Shown piece after piece: positions 39,054-49,975 of a stretch of DNA of 64,000 nucleotides (the stretch's first letter is position 1; each line of letters opens with the position of its first letter). The notes beneath the pieces were generated by a model. The model was not told where the DNA came from. It saw nothing but the letters and a program-made list of their open reading frames with translations, and ran no database searches. Location of the stretch: assembly GCA_964019425.1 (NCBI GenBank), contig OZ025800.1, positions 693,501 through 757,500 on the forward strand, given 5' to 3'. Source of the DNA: Flectonema sp. DT1601. Its lineage: Eukaryota > Euglenozoa > Diplonemea > Diplonemida > Diplonemidae. Made by a program: the position numbers and the translations under genes.

Positions 39054-41387
39054 TCATCGCTTCTTACTCTTCTTGGTCGGCTTACCATCTGCTGGCGGTA
39101 TGAACTCACCCCCATCTGAAAGAGAGACTTCTGGTTTTAATAGATGTGAAATATCAATATTCGCGTCTACCTTTCGATCGTCTGGAAAAGTGAATGTTAA
39201 CTTAGCTGATGAATCTATAAATCCAACTGAAACTTTCGTAACGAACATCGTATTGTTCTTCCTAACTGGAGTAGGAGCTGGTACTAGATCTGATGGTTTG
39301 TAAATTTGATTATTTTCTGAGTCAGAGTTCTCAAAGTAAACGGTGTCATAATGAGCCTTCTCAGGTCCCGATGGGATGCGTAGGTTAATTAACTTCTCAG
39401 GTTGAGGCTTTCCCTTGAAGTCTGTGTATAAGAGAATATTCATCGTATCCTTTGGAGATACAACGGAAGAGTACATTTGTACAGATCTACCAAAGTTGAT
39501 GCAAAAAGTAAAGTTTTTACCATTTCCATCCGCTGAAGAACATAACCTCCTCAGAAATAAATGATGATGAGCGGAATAATATCCGTCGTACAGTTTAGCC
39601 ATTGATTGAGGTCCGTTAAGATTAGGAAAGAGTGCCCCGTGTCGAATACCTCCTAAGTGATGCAGTGTGATGACAGGGTGTTCTGAGATAGCGCTATCCA
39701 TCCAGTGACCAATCTGGTCAAATATTGGAGGACACTTTGGACAAGTTCTTCCAACGTCTTTTAGTATGTAATCTTTTCCTATTAAATCAAACTGGTGAAA
39801 TCCTCTTGTTTCAGCGAAGTATCTAAAATCAGCTCCCTTAGTGTCTTTCATTAACCAAACAATCAATCTACAAACTGCTCCATCTCCACCAGCATGATTC
39901 CAATTACCGGAATCTAACCAGTGGATTGCATCCTTGGGCATGTTGTTCCATTTCGAAGCCCATGCTTTTTGCATGCCGGCTGATATGAGGACACCGCCTC
40001 CTCCGAAGGCCATGTCACCATGATACCTGGTTTTACGATGCCACTCAGTTGTGTGTCCGATATAGTAGGGAACCTCTTTTGGATCAGGAAAGTGAGATGC
40101 TACCCATAATAAATTATGTGGGAATACCAAAGTGTCGTCATCACACACAAAGAACCATTCTAATTCCAAATTATGAACTACCCAATGAACTGCTAGTGAC
40201 ACTCTCATCACTACTTCAGCATGGCCTCTGACTGATGGTCCAGTTGGTCCGATTAGCCAGGCAGCTGGAGGATGTTTTTTAAACCTTTCTAACATGGTAG
40301 GCATGTAACAGTCTGTTGTAATAACAGGTTTCAGGTCTCCGTTAAATAACCATCTCTCTAATATATCAATCCTTCCTGGTAATGTTGCCTTACTGCTGGT
40401 GATTAGAGGAGCTATTATTGGTTTTGCTTCCTTTGGTGATGGCTTTCTGAGTTCAGGAAGGAATCTTCTTGGAAAACAACAACCTCTGTATCTCTTTATA
40501 CAAGTTGCTCCATCATGTTTCTTGACGCTGGTGTACTTTGGTACTCCACTTAGAAAATGAACCCAATCAGGCAACACGGGTAGGAGAGACCAAGTTCCCT
40601 TGTTCTCACTCTTGCTCGGGTCACCTGAAATAGTAACCCGACCTCCTCTGTCAACAATGTATTTCGGTACCTTCTCATTAGTAACAATGTAGAATCCAAA
40701 ACCGTTCACAAGCGTTTTTGAAAAACCTATTTTGAATTTCTGTGAATTATTTTTAGCAACCGCCTTCAAACGAACACCTCCCTCCGCAGATATAAACTTT
40801 CCTTCTTCTTTGCAGCTTTGAAAAGCGAAGAGGTTTTCTGTTGACTTTTTAGATGCGGGTACTAATCTAACTTGAAGATGAGGGTTGACTCCTCCGAGTA
40901 GAATTGAAAATGAGCATTCAGAGCAAGCCCACCCTGCAGCAGGACAGATGTATTGTTGGATGTGAATACAACCTGAGAAGGTTTCAGAAAACTCATTAGA
41001 ACTGACAGTGAGTGATGTAAAAGTTGAGAAGTCCATTGTTTCATTTGCTAGACTGGTGCTATTTCTTAAGATAGAAACCTCTTCCACGTCGTGATCAAAT
41101 GCAGAAACTTCTTCACCTTCTTCAAATTCTTTGCTTCCCATTCCCAGTGCCTTCCATGATTCTACGTCATCCTCTCCCACAACTTCCGAAACAACAGGAA
41201 CAACAGGTGATATAACACTTTGCTTAGCCATTAAGCTGCTGCCGCCCCCAAACAGTACTATCGCCAATGCGAGTGCACACAACGCTACACATATACATAT
41301 AATTCTCATATGAATTTGCCCTGATCCCCGAGCTGAGAGAGAGTTTCTTGATTGATGTAGCCAAGAATTACTGCGATTGCGAGTCAT
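39054..41387 (-). CDS. Fringe/GT31-like glycosyltransferase, type II membrane protein
   Basis: Probable Golgi glycosyltransferase, 777 aa. A short cytosolic tail is followed by one membrane anchor (about 28-48, RIICICVALCALALAIVLF), an acidic stem, and a Cys-containing region (about 130-290; CIHIQQYICPAAGWACSECS) that may be a carbohydrate-binding module. The catalytic part (about 350-620) has AAWLIGPTGPSVRG, then WFFVCDDDTLVFPHNLLWV with the DxD metal motif, GGGGVLISAGM, and HHLGGIRHG, as in fringe and core-1 galactosyltransferase relatives. A beta-rich region and a basic tail (KPTKKSKKR) follow. The nearest good acceptor (TTGTTATTCAG, AG at 41462) leaves a 5' leader of 74 nt. Stop TGA. Donor and acceptor sugars are unknown. 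Confidence 0.85.
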   Translation of the reverse strand: MTRNRSNSWLHQSRNSLSARGSGQIHMRIICICVALCALALAIVLFGGGSSLMAKQSVISPVVPVVSEVVGEDDVESWKALGMGSKEFEEGEEVSAFDHDVEEVSILRNSTSLANETMDFSTFTSLTVSSNEFSETFSGCIHIQQYICPAAGWACSECSFSILLGGVNPHLQVRLVPASKKSTENLFAFQSCKEEGKFISAEGGVRLKAVAKNNSQKFKIGFSKTLVNGFGFYIVTNEKVPKYIVDRGGRVTISGDPSKSENKGTWSLLPVLPDWVHFLSGVPKYTSVKKHDGATCIKRYRGCCFPRRFLPELRKPSPKEAKPIIAPLITSSKATLPGRIDILERWLFNGDLKPVITTDCYMPTMLERFKKHPPAAWLIGPTGPSVRGHAEVVMRVSLAVHWVVHNLELEWFFVCDDDTLVFPHNLLWVASHFPDPKEVPYYIGHTTEWHRKTRYHGDMAFGGGGVLISAGMQKAWASKWNNMPKDAIHWLDSGNWNHAGGDGAVCRLIVWLMKDTKGADFRYFAETRGFHQFDLIGKDYILKDVGRTCPKCPPIFDQIGHWMDSAISEHPVITLHHLGGIRHGALFPNLNGPQSMAKLYDGYYSAHHHLFLRRLCSSADGNGKNFTFCINFGRSVQMYSSVVSPKDTMNILLYTDFKGKPQPEKLINLRIPSGPEKAHYDTVYFENSDSENNQIYKPSDLVPAPTPVRKNNTMFVTKVSVGFIDSSAKLTFTFPDDRKVDANIDISHLLKPEVSLSDGGEFIPPADGKPTKKSKKR

Positions 41388-42264
41388 CTTTTTCTTTTCT
41401 TTTCTTTCGTTTTATTAATTCCACCCTTCCCCAACCCCTCTTGCGTTGGTTCGCCTCAACCCTGAATAACAAATAATTAATTTGAACACTCACACACAAA
41501 CAATGGCAACAATATCCTTATGGCAACCCACATCTACACGTGTGTCTGAATAAAACAAAAAGAAACTATCAAAGTGAATAACTTCAACACAACATCGCTA
41601 AAGAAGTGTAATAATTTCGAACCGAAGAAAAAGGAGCTAGAAGAGGAATAAAATAAATGCATCGCACGGAAAGGCTTACCCAAGGCATAAGGGAAAGCAA
41701 ACTTCATTTTGGCGATATAATAGTTTTTTAATTATACCAACGTCAGTAGTCATAGACTTAAAGGTTAGTAATAAGTCTACTAGTTACTTACTATGATTCG
41801 AATGTATTGCGCAAACAAGAAGAAGGGATGAAGCAAGTTGCTCCAAGCTTTTCAGCATAGCTGAAAGAATCAACCATTTTAATAGTGGTGATGATGTAAC
41901 AAGAAACATCACTGAGTAATCAGTATGGCTCTCATCGAAAAAAAAAAGAAAGCCATTACAGAAAGACCAAAATACGCGGGCCGCTTTATTGTCCAAAGAA
42001 CAGGGGCATCCGAGTAATAACAAAGAAAAAGGCGTTTCGAATAAAGCTGGAAAGGAAGACAATTTAATATTATGACATCATTCGATACCACAATTGGATA
42101 GGAGAAGGAATTATTGCCAGAGAGGATCAAAGGATGCATGATCGAAAGATACACTCCCAGCTCAACAACTCAAACAAGTTCAAGAGTTAATTAATTTCCC
42201 AATCAGGTTAATGAGTATAGCATAAACATAATTATCGTGAGAGGTCATCACTTGTCATAAATGT
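41388..42264 (-). other. Spacer between UBL-ankyrin and glycosyltransferase genes
   Basis: It holds the glycosyltransferase leader and its acceptor at 41462. The frames at 41784-42154 start without ATG or are Phe/Leu-rich and are not called. Confidence 0.5.
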
Positions 42265-44065
42265 TTAGTTTGATGGGCGGATGGATGGAAGACTATTGCT
42301 ACCTTGCTGCTGACTTCTATCAACAGGTCTTTGCTTATTCGGTCCACCTAAAATACGGAGATTCGGCCTTCGTCTTTTATGATCAAGTGGAGGAATTCCT
42401 TTCTGTATATCATCTGGTGAGGAGATCCGATTAAGTCTTTCCTGGTTTCGCACAAGATTGTTACTTCGCTCACTGCTAATGGAGTACGTGTCTCGTATCT
42501 GATGAATCCTTTCTCGCTGCACCGCAACTCTTTGATTCTGTCGCTGTATCTGATGAATGGCACACTTATTATCAGCTGTGAATAACAATTCTGAAACAGC
42601 AACATGTCTGCCGAACGCAATGATGGGGCGATTACATGCCCGCCTCTTCCGAAGGTTGATATTTTGCTCCCGCCTAATATTTTCTCTCGCACTATGCTTA
42701 TTTTCCATTGTCGTCGGAGGTAGCGAGATCACCGCCACATGTTCCATGCCGCTCTTTATAGCAACTTGCATAATTGTATTTATAATTTCATCATCGCTAA
42801 TGAGAGTTTTAAAGAAGTCTTGTAGTTGTGTGAAAGTAAGAGCAACTCCATCTCTTTTTTCAGACACGTCAATGTCGGGTCTTGTCAATATCATCATCAC
42901 TGTTTTCCTTACCGATAACTTACAGGCAAGATGAAGAGCAGTTGAACCGTCTGGCTGTCTCTTGTTAACGTCAATATCTGGGTGCTGCAGTAGTAGATTA
43001 GCAGTATTAGCAGTATTAGTAGTATTAGCAGTATTAGCAATATTAGTAGTATTTGTGTATTTAGAGCAAAGGGAAAGGTGAAGAGCAGTAAAACCATCGG
43101 AGTCGTTTGTATTGATCTGATTTTAATTATTAAAAATTATTTTCCTTTTTTTAATTATATTTGAGATGCTTCATTTTGAACGAACGTAAACTAACTATCA
43201 TACCTGAATATTTCTATGACCCAACAACAGTTTCACTACCTCAACATGGTCACGCTTAGTAGCAACATGTAATGGAGTACAACCAGTGCTATTAACTTGG
43301 TTTACATCTATGTCAGAGTGCGATAGCAGTAGTTTCACTCCCTCGTCGTAACCTGTATGACACAATATCGATAATGAAGACAAACCAGCTGTATTTTTTT
43401 TTTTTTTTTTTTTTTTTGATGAGTAAGACCAAAAGGCTAATTGGAAACACATACAGTCAGTGATTGCATTTACACTTACTCTGCCATCATTTAATAACAG
43501 ATTGATGCATGCATAAGACTTAGAGAGGCAGGCTTTGTATAGTGGAGTTTGTCCAGCTAAATTACGGGAATTTACATCGACTCTTGGATTGCTAAGAATT
43601 GCTCTCAACGCCCTAACGAAACCAACGTGGCAGACCATATTCAGGGAAGTGAGGTTTGGTCTAAGTGGATTTATAACATCAAAACCTGCTTCTATGTACT
43701 CCAAGGCAATCTCATCCTTTGACACGAGTGCTGCTATGAACTTTTCGTTTGAAACGGATCTACGATGAATAATCTGTTTGTTTATTTAAAATATTTTATT
43801 TTTCAATTTAAAGCACTCAACGCTATCATAGATACAGATAGAGAAAGATATATCACACCTCAACAGATGACTCAGCAGTGATGCCGCAATCAAAAAGAAG
43901 ATCCACATCACGGAGAATGTCACCTTCGTATTTTAGTATGAACCGTCCGGTATCCAAGTCCATCTCTTCTGCGATGTAATTTTTAACATCAATCACGCGA
44001 ATTGTAGGAAACACTTCCATGCTAATGCTGGTGTCAGCCTCCGCAAAGATTAATGGAAGAAGCAT
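42265..44065 (-). CDS. Ubiquitin-like domain plus ankyrin repeats, four exons
   Basis: Exons are 43859-44065, 43455-43773, 43204-43388 and 42265-43116, joined in frame to 520 aa; introns are 85, 66 and 87 nt. Exon 1 is a ubiquitin-like fold: MLLPLIFAEADTSISMEV, VRVIDVKNYI-like helix and RFILKYEGDILRD, as in ubiquitin [24 protein letters not shown]. Exons 2-4 carry ankyrin repeats, e.g. AGQTPLYKACLSKSYACINL, GCTPLHVATKRDHVEVVKLL, DGFTALHLSLCSK and DGSTALHLACKLS with DVN ends. One repeat is interrupted by a Thr/Asn/Ala run. The C-terminal 180 residues are Arg/Gln-rich (RRAC, HQIQRQNQR) and probably disordered. Intron 2 ends in about 24 A before TACAG. Acceptor ACAACTAG lies 15 nt before the ATG (AG at 44081). 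Ubiquitin-pathway or scaffold role is inferred. Confidence 0.82.
42993..43056 (-). repeat. Trinucleotide-type repeat inside an ankyrin repeat
   Basis: Alternating AAT, ACT and GCT codons (plus strand ttagcagtattagtagtatt type) encode a run of Asn, Thr and Ala between LHLSLCSKY and LLLQHPDIDVN. It lengthens the loop between the two helices of one ankyrin unit. Likely variable in length. Confidence 0.8.
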
Positions 44066-44521
44066 TTTTCCCCTTCAAATCTAGTTGTAAAAAACAAGAG
44101 TAACTTGTGATTAAATATAAAGCAACTTGAAACTGGCCATCAACAGTTGGTATCGATAAAATCCCACATGTGCCGTCGAATAACAGGAGGGAAAACAGAA
44201 GCTTTCTATGATCTCGCCATCAGAGCTGCATAAGAGAAAAAAAAAAAAAAAAAAAAGATAAATCAAACCTACACAAAAAAGAATCTTCTAATTTCTGTAA
44301 ATAACATTGTAAATGAGTAGATATAAATGGGACAAAAACCTCTCAATCGGAAGAATAAAAAAATGCAACAAAGCTTCAAGTCAGACTACTGAGAGACAAT
44401 GCTGCAGGTCAACCAACGTAGACAGACAATCAGATCTTTTCGAAGTATTTTGTGTAACTCAAAGCAACATAACATAAGGCATCAGTGTCATAACAGTAAT
44501 AAAAGAGGCAACTAAACAGCA
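44066..44521 (-). other. Spacer between F-box-like and UBL-ankyrin genes
   Basis: It contains the acceptor at 44081 and an A-run near 44237-44257. No gene is seen. Confidence 0.5.
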
Positions 44522-45487
44522 TCAATATTGATTTCTGCGTGAATTCCGTTTGACGAGAAGAGGAGGCAACGATCCCTTCCTATGATTTGACACCGAAGTG
44601 ACAGTTGCTGAGAGTGGTTTTGTCTCAACTGATGATTGGATCATTTTTTGATGTTGTTTTTTATGTTGAGGATCATTACTTTTTGCTCTTTTTCGAAATG
44701 ATCGAATCGGTCCTAAGTCTGGACCTGTTATGACTGCTTTACCATTCTTGACTTTCATTGAAGCTGACACCCCACAGTGAGAACACTTTACTAACATACA
44801 CGTATCTATACCTGATGCAATAGAAAGAGTTCCTTCATGGGGACAGAATCGTTGAAGGGGATTGCTGTCGCAGTTCGATTTCAATTCAGCTTGAAATAGT
44901 TTTGTGATATCAGAATTAGTAATTAAATTATTATGTTGTTTATTTTCTATCCAATTATCTGATATAATACAACTCCCTGTTGTGTTGTCGAGGAGATCAA
45001 GTTGACGAAGAAGGTCTTCTGTTTCAAGTGTTTCAATCGAATTAGCAGCAGTAATATCATCGCTGTCTTCAGTTAGTTGAGGTATTCTAGTTTGGTGTGA
45101 TGGATCTCTTTGTGGTGTCATTCTCATCAGCTTCAACCTTCCTCTGAAGTCTGTAGATGTTTTGTATTCTCGTACTCCGGTTGCTCTCATATAATGTATT
45201 TTCCAGACTGCTTGACTGTTCCATGTTTCACGAATCTCCTTCGATACTTTTAACATTATACTAAATTCCTTAAAATTTAAATAAGTTGCGATTCCAATTG
45301 CCATTTCTAAATTTGCCATAAGTTGATCTGTCATTCTGAATTCTTCCATCCTTTCGGGTGGTAATTTTAACTTATAAATAGTTGGCTTACGGATACATAG
45401 TGGTATTGCTCTGACTGGCTCTCCATCAATTATGTCGCTGATCCCTTCACTGCAATCGATAGGAGACATTAACGCAATCGTGTACAT
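44522..45487 (-). CDS. F-box-like protein with C-terminal zinc-binding segment
   Basis: The 321-aa protein has an F-box-like helix bundle at about 55-105 (LEMAIGIATYLNFKEFSIM, then VSKEIRETWNSQAVWKIHY) and a Cys/His-bearing C-terminal part (RFCPHEGTL, CMLVKCSHCGVSASMKV), which suits a zinc ribbon. The end is Lys/Arg-rich. The usual LP start of the F-box is absent, so assignment to SCF ligases is moderate. Acceptor ATTATAATAG lies 18 nt before the ATG (AG at 45506). Confidence 0.65.
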   Translation of the reverse strand: MYTIALMSPIDCSEGISDIIDGEPVRAIPLCIRKPTIYKLKLPPERMEEFRMTDQLMANLEMAIGIATYLNFKEFSIMLKVSKEIRETWNSQAVWKIHYMRATGVREYKTSTDFRGRLKLMRMTPQRDPSHQTRIPQLTEDSDDITAANSIETLETEDLLRQLDLLDNTTGSCIISDNWIENKQHNNLITNSDITKLFQAELKSNCDSNPLQRFCPHEGTLSIASGIDTCMLVKCSHCGVSASMKVKNGKAVITGPDLGPIRSFRKRAKSNDPQHKKQHQKMIQSSVETKPLSATVTSVSNHRKGSLPPLLVKRNSRRNQY

Positions 45488-46918
45488 TATTACCGTCCAA
45501 CCAATCTATTATAATAATACATAATACATGATATTTGATAAAAAAATAAAATTTAAAAGAGGTTTTTGCATTACTGTTCGATATCTCTGTCCTATTAATA
45601 TGAAATAATAATTAATAAATTAGAATCACGTATCTTATAACATGGAACTTGTTCATCCACCTCGATAAGAGGCAGCGCTAAACAGAAAAGTAAAAGGGTG
45701 GTAAAGACACATACACTTTGGGCATTTTTTTTTTTTTTTTTTTCTTTTAATTCTTTTTCTATTGCGGGGAAGGTGGGGGGTGAAAAGAAAATAAGGGGTT
45801 TTTGGGAAAATTTTTTCTTTTTTTTTTTTTGTTAAGGGGGGGGCGTTTTCTAATCATTTTTTTTTATTATTATTTTCAGCTGACACCAAGAATCTACGGG
45901 GACAACAAGATTGTTTTGTCTGTTTTACTTCTCCACATATTTTCAGAGCGCTAAAAGAAAGAGACCGAGGGACGGGAGTACTGGGGGGTCAAGTCTCGTT
46001 ACAAGAGCGCTCCCTATCCAGGACATGTGTTTCTGCTTAACAATCTCATATTTATATCCATAGACAAGTGATAAAAAAAATACTTTAAACGAGTTAAGAT
46101 AAAGAAAACGATTATTTTTTTTTTTTTTTTTATATATAAAAAAAAAAAAAAAAAAAACATAACAGGGGGGTGGGTTCGGGCACAACGAAAACCGGAGGCA
46201 ACAGCAACGTGTTTTCATAGGGAGACAGTCCAGGAGGTGGGCAGAGGTCTATCCGTCTTCTTATTTTGGTACGGCAATTTCTACCGTTTGTGACCATACA
46301 AAGATACCAACATATACACAGTATCGGGTACTTGAGTTTGTTTTTTTTGTACTTTATGTTACTACATTGCTTTAAGATCTCAGAGCTACCAACACAAACT
46401 TTAAAAAAAAAAAAAGGAAAAAAAAGAAAATGAGAAAAATGAAAACAATGATACCATCGGACAAGTGTTAGTATAATATACAAGTGTCTGTTGTGAAGGT
46501 GCCCTGGCACCTCAAAAGCAAAAATGCAGTTTAGCGAAAACAGCAATACAGCTGTTTTTTTTGTTTTTTTTGTCCTTTATTCACCTAATCTAATCCTTTG
46601 CACTACCAGTAATTGTTTTTTGCAATCAGGAAAAAGTCATTTTTGAGCCTAGTCACAAAATCTCTTAGAATAAAGGGAAAAGTGTGAGATAGTCAAAAAT
46701 ATATCTTTTTTTTTTTTTTTTTTTTTCCACGCCCTAAATTTTCTTTTGTACATAATAGAAGACAACACTGCTGCTTTGCGAATGTGAAAAGCAAACGAAA
46801 CGAATTCTGAGTATGGGGGAAATATATTGTCCAGATTTAACAATCAAATGGGAAAAGAAAATCACCTTCTTTAATTCTTGGTCTATAGTTATTGCCTTTT
46901 CTTTTATTTATTATTCTG

Positions 46919-46919
<1 letters not shown>

Positions 46920-46951
<32 letters not shown>
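46920..46951. repeat. T32 homopolymer
   Basis: An uninterrupted run of 32 T, followed 140 bp later by a second run of about 34 T. Their length is easily mis-assembled. Confidence 0.9.
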
Positions 46952-47085
46952 CTTTGTTTCGTTCAACAACACTAAGGGGAAAAAACGAGGATTTTCTTTT
47001 CGCTTTTGGAAGGAGGCTACACGCAATATACAGCTATATTTACTTTTTTTTTTTTTTTGCTTCCCCTTCTTCTTTTTTTCTTCTA

Positions 47086-47089
<4 letters not shown>

Positions 47090-47123
<34 letters not shown>
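47090..47123. repeat. T34 homopolymer
   Basis: An uninterrupted run of about 34 T about 75 bp beyond the stop codon of the surface-protein gene, so it probably lies in or just past that gene's 3' UTR (as A on the transcribed sense). Confidence 0.9.
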
Positions 47124-47197
47124 CGGTTTCACCCCAAGAAGGGATGCAAGACATATACAGGTCGGGTTGAAGCAAGTCTACACATCAGAGTACGTCA

Positions 47198-48043
47198 TTA
47201 ATGAAGCTTCTTTGGGGAAGGTTCTTCCTGCATGCAGGGGATGACTCCAGCAATTACGAAGATGATAATAAAAATCAAACCAACAACAACACCGACGACG
47301 GTACCGATAACGTCTGCGTCCGATAGATCATCATCACTGACAGGGACAAGTACATTTGGCTCACACCATGGACGGTGGTTTAGCGACCAAGAAGGGAAGA
47401 ATCCTCTATTGCATGAGACAATAACGCATCCATCTCCAACAATAATTGCTTTCTCAGCATTTTCAATAGCACACTCCATGCTGGTAGCAGTAACATCAAC
47501 TTCAATTCTTGAGCCGAGAATATCAGCCAATGCTGGATTCTCTGGAAGCTCAAATCTAGTGATGTATGTACCAAGTCCACTAACTCTATCAACTATGGTT
47601 GCAAATGTAGTGTTAACAACCGTTGTGTAGTACGGGCAGTTCCAACGAACAGCTGAAGCAACAGGAGCTGTGGTTCCGAGATGTTTACGAATGTATTGTG
47701 ACATCCAGTCATTCCAAACATCATTGTTGTATGCGTATTGTGAACACTGTGCCTCAGGGAATTGAATAACCAACGAGATCTCGTGAGTATTAGTAACAGC
47801 ATTTGCTCGTTGACAAGTGTAGGCTGTTTCACCATTGTATGTAGTAGCGGTATTCAAAGTGTTTGGTGTGCATGTACATCTTCCATCGGATCCACACATC
47901 GCTGTAGCGTCACCATTAGCAGCACACTCAACATCACTACTGCACCATCTCATATTATCAACTACTATCTCGTTAACAATGTATGCACACTGTGCTGGTG
48001 CCGACAGCAGCACTGCCGCGGCCGATAACAATACCGCCCTCAT
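47198..48043 (-). CDS. Type I membrane surface protein with cysteine-rich EGF-like segment
   Basis: The 281-aa protein has a signal peptide (MRAVLLSAAAVLLSAPAQC, cleavage near residue 19), a short Cys-rich stretch (about 33-80, RWCSSDVECAANGDATAMC and GRCTCTPNT) of EGF-like spacing, a middle domain with two NxT sequons, a membrane helix (about 245-270, VIGTVVGVVVGLIFIIIFVI), and a cytosolic tail of about 12 residues (MQEEPSPKKLH). No enzyme motif is seen; the plan suits a cell-surface or lysosomal glycoprotein. Acceptor ACTCAATCAG lies 16 nt before the ATG (AG at 48060), with a branch-point-like TACTAAT just upstream of it. Confidence 0.8.
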   Translation of the reverse strand: MRAVLLSAAAVLLSAPAQCAYIVNEIVVDNMRWCSSDVECAANGDATAMCGSDGRCTCTPNTLNTATTYNGETAYTCQRANAVTNTHEISLVIQFPEAQCSQYAYNNDVWNDWMSQYIRKHLGTTAPVASAVRWNCPYYTTVVNTTFATIVDRVSGLGTYITRFELPENPALADILGSRIEVDVTATSMECAIENAEKAIIVGDGCVIVSCNRGFFPSWSLNHRPWCEPNVLVPVSDDDLSDADVIGTVVGVVVGLIFIIIFVIAGVIPCMQEEPSPKKLH

Positions 48044-48334
48044 AGTTGTTTTTAATTACCTGATTGAGTATTAGTACTTTATACAATTAGAGAGACCACA
48101 ATACTTTACTTCAGAACATATCAACTGGAGCCGAATTGCTTATCGCCTGCACAATAATTAAAGAAAATTAAACAACAACAGCCTTCTACTACTTTACTTA
48201 CCTTCTAAAGTGTGTTTTACTAAAGTGAGTATCTCAGACCTGTAAAGGACCAAAAAACTGAAAATTGCCATTAAGTTTCTTCCCATGGTCACGTGACAAG
48301 ATGTTGGTAGGACCTCACTATACCTAAATAGAAA

Positions 48335-48751
48335 CTACATGTACATGGATCTCCTTCCGAATATGGAGACTCGCCCAGGGGAGAATGTCCGCCGCCTAGA
48401 CCGTCGTTGCCTTTTTACAGCTCTTTCCCTTGCGGTTTCAGTGATAGTGTTTCGAGCTTCTTCAGAAGGAAACGTTGCGAGAAGAGATATAAACTCACGA
48501 AAAGTTTGGTATTGCTCAGCTGAGAATACGTATCTAACTTTAGTGGCATTTTCCTCCAAATCGTATGCTTGTTTTATTTGTGTTAATTCGTCCTTCTCAG
48601 ATGCCTGGCTCTTTTTCTTTTCCCTCATACGATATTCCTTCTTCTTGAAAGCTCTCAGATTTGCATAATGAAGAAACAGCTGCTTCTCATGTCGTTCATG
48701 GACTTTTGCTACTTCATTGAGAGCTACCATACCTTGACGGTGTCCCTGCAT
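48335..48751 (-). CDS. Small basic helical protein of unknown function, 138 aa
   Basis: It begins MQGHRQGMVALNEVAKV. The first 90 residues are charged helix (AFKKKEYRMREKKKSQASEK); the end is an Arg/Ser-rich tail (RAVKRQRRSRRRTFSP) that could be a nuclear or RNA-binding signal. No family is recognised. The acceptor TACTTTCACAG lies 7 nt before the ATG (AG at 48759), which favours a real gene. Confidence 0.6.
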   Translation of the reverse strand: MQGHRQGMVALNEVAKVHERHEKQLFLHYANLRAFKKKEYRMREKKKSQASEKDELTQIKQAYDLEENATKVRYVFSAEQYQTFREFISLLATFPSEEARNTITETARERAVKRQRRSRRRTFSPGRVSIFGRRSMYM

Positions 48752-48945
48752 TTGTGTACTGTGAAAGTAATATTTAGAAGCTACATTATGAACAGATGAA
48801 GTAATCTATTTATTCTTTTGCTGAATTAATAAATACAACGCTATTACTAAAAAGACTTTACAAACGAAATAAAAATGAAGTACAAGGAATACATAAGCTG
48901 CTGTAGTAGCAGCAAATATCTCTTTTCAGACATGCGTTGAGAAGG

Positions 48946-49269
48946 TTAGTCTTCAATTGGTAAGAGACACGCGAAATCGTCATCTGAAGCCGGCTCATCT
49001 CTTGACGGGTGTTCCGGAGACTTAACCACCCTCACTTCTTGTTGATGTTGGTGTTGATTTGAATTAGTGACTAGAGTTGACTTTTTGAATTTAATATGTT
49101 GTAGGTTAGAAAAAACTCTGTTCTCTAATTTAATAATCTCAGGGTATGGTATCCAGCTAGGCTCTGCATCGTACTCTGCTAGCTCAGTGTTCCACACCTC
49201 AACCATTTTCTCACACATTGCCTTTTGCTGTCGCAGTCTCAGTTGTCTGTATTCTTCCCTCCAATCCAT
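48946..49269 (-). CDS. Small acidic-tailed protein of unknown function, 107 aa
   Basis: It begins MDWREEYRQLRLRQQKAM, a long charged helix, continues with PSWIPYPEI and a Gln/His-rich piece (SNQHQHQQEV), and ends in an acidic SDDDFACLLPIED. No family is recognised. The leader has a run of A before an AG and contains an out-of-frame ATG 15 nt ahead of the start, so the start is less certain than for the neighbours. Confidence 0.5.
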   Translation of the reverse strand: MDWREEYRQLRLRQQKAMCEKMVEVWNTELAEYDAEPSWIPYPEIIKLENRVFSNLQHIKFKKSTLVTNSNQHQHQQEVRVVKSPEHPSRDEPASDDDFACLLPIED

Positions 49270-49834
49270 TTTGTTGTTCTCATCGATTCCCTTTTTTTTT
49301 TAAATATAAAACAAAAAGTCATTAAAAAATATTAAAACGGTTCTTCTCATTAATGACATATTCCAATTGTTTGTTGCAACAACCTGTATGTAAAATTATT
49401 TCGATCAAAGAAAAGTAATTTACAGATGCTCTCATGCATGTGTAGCAGTGCATGCAGTTCGCCATCAAGTCCCTAATAGCCTGGGAGACACAAGTTTTTT
49501 TCCATTTCTCGAAAAAAAAGAACAAAAAGAAAGGGGTGGGTGGTGCATAAAATAAAAAAAACGTGACAGGGAGATGCCAGGATAGATGAACGACAGCGAA
49601 GGGGAACAAAAAAAAAAAAAAAAAAAATCATAAGTAAAAATAACTACGAGTTACTGTAGCGAAATCTATTCAGCATCACTTAATAAGGTAAATTAAACCG
49701 AGACAAGCTCCATATTGCAAGAATCTTGCTCTCGCTGAATTCTTCAACTCACTGGTTTCGCAAGACTACAGAGACTTAATAAACAACAACCTGTTTCGTG
49801 TTCCAAAGCAAACAAGGACTATCACCATTGACAG

Positions 49835-49975
49835 GGAGGGGTTAATTGTTTGATCATACTTATAATGATATAAATATATGTATTGTATCAAAGTTAACTA
49901 ATATAACAATTAGTATATTATGAGACAGCTGACTAAAGGTAATGTTAGTATAAGTAAACATTGACAGGAGGAGCG
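49835..49975. repeat. Dispersed spacer repeat, copy 2
   Basis: It shares with 18571-18735 the ordered blocks ggttaattgtttgat, tgtattgtatca, ttagtatattatgagacag and gactaaaggtaatgttagta. It is flanked on both sides by a short direct repeat (attgacagg), as copy 1 is flanked by cactactggggg. Confidence 0.6.

Larger units (their letters stand above)
45488..47197 (-). other. 1.7 kb spacer rich in homopolymers
   Basis: It holds extreme runs: T at 45726-45743, A at 46138-46157, T at 46707-46726, 32 T at 46920-46951 and about 34 T at 47090-47123. Frames that cross these runs encode only Phe or Lys strings. No supported gene. Confidence 0.6.

Noticed and set aside
46813-47244. Two plus-strand frames with long Phe runs
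   Set aside because: They are translations of the T32 and T34 homopolymers; no domain and no support from the strand bias.
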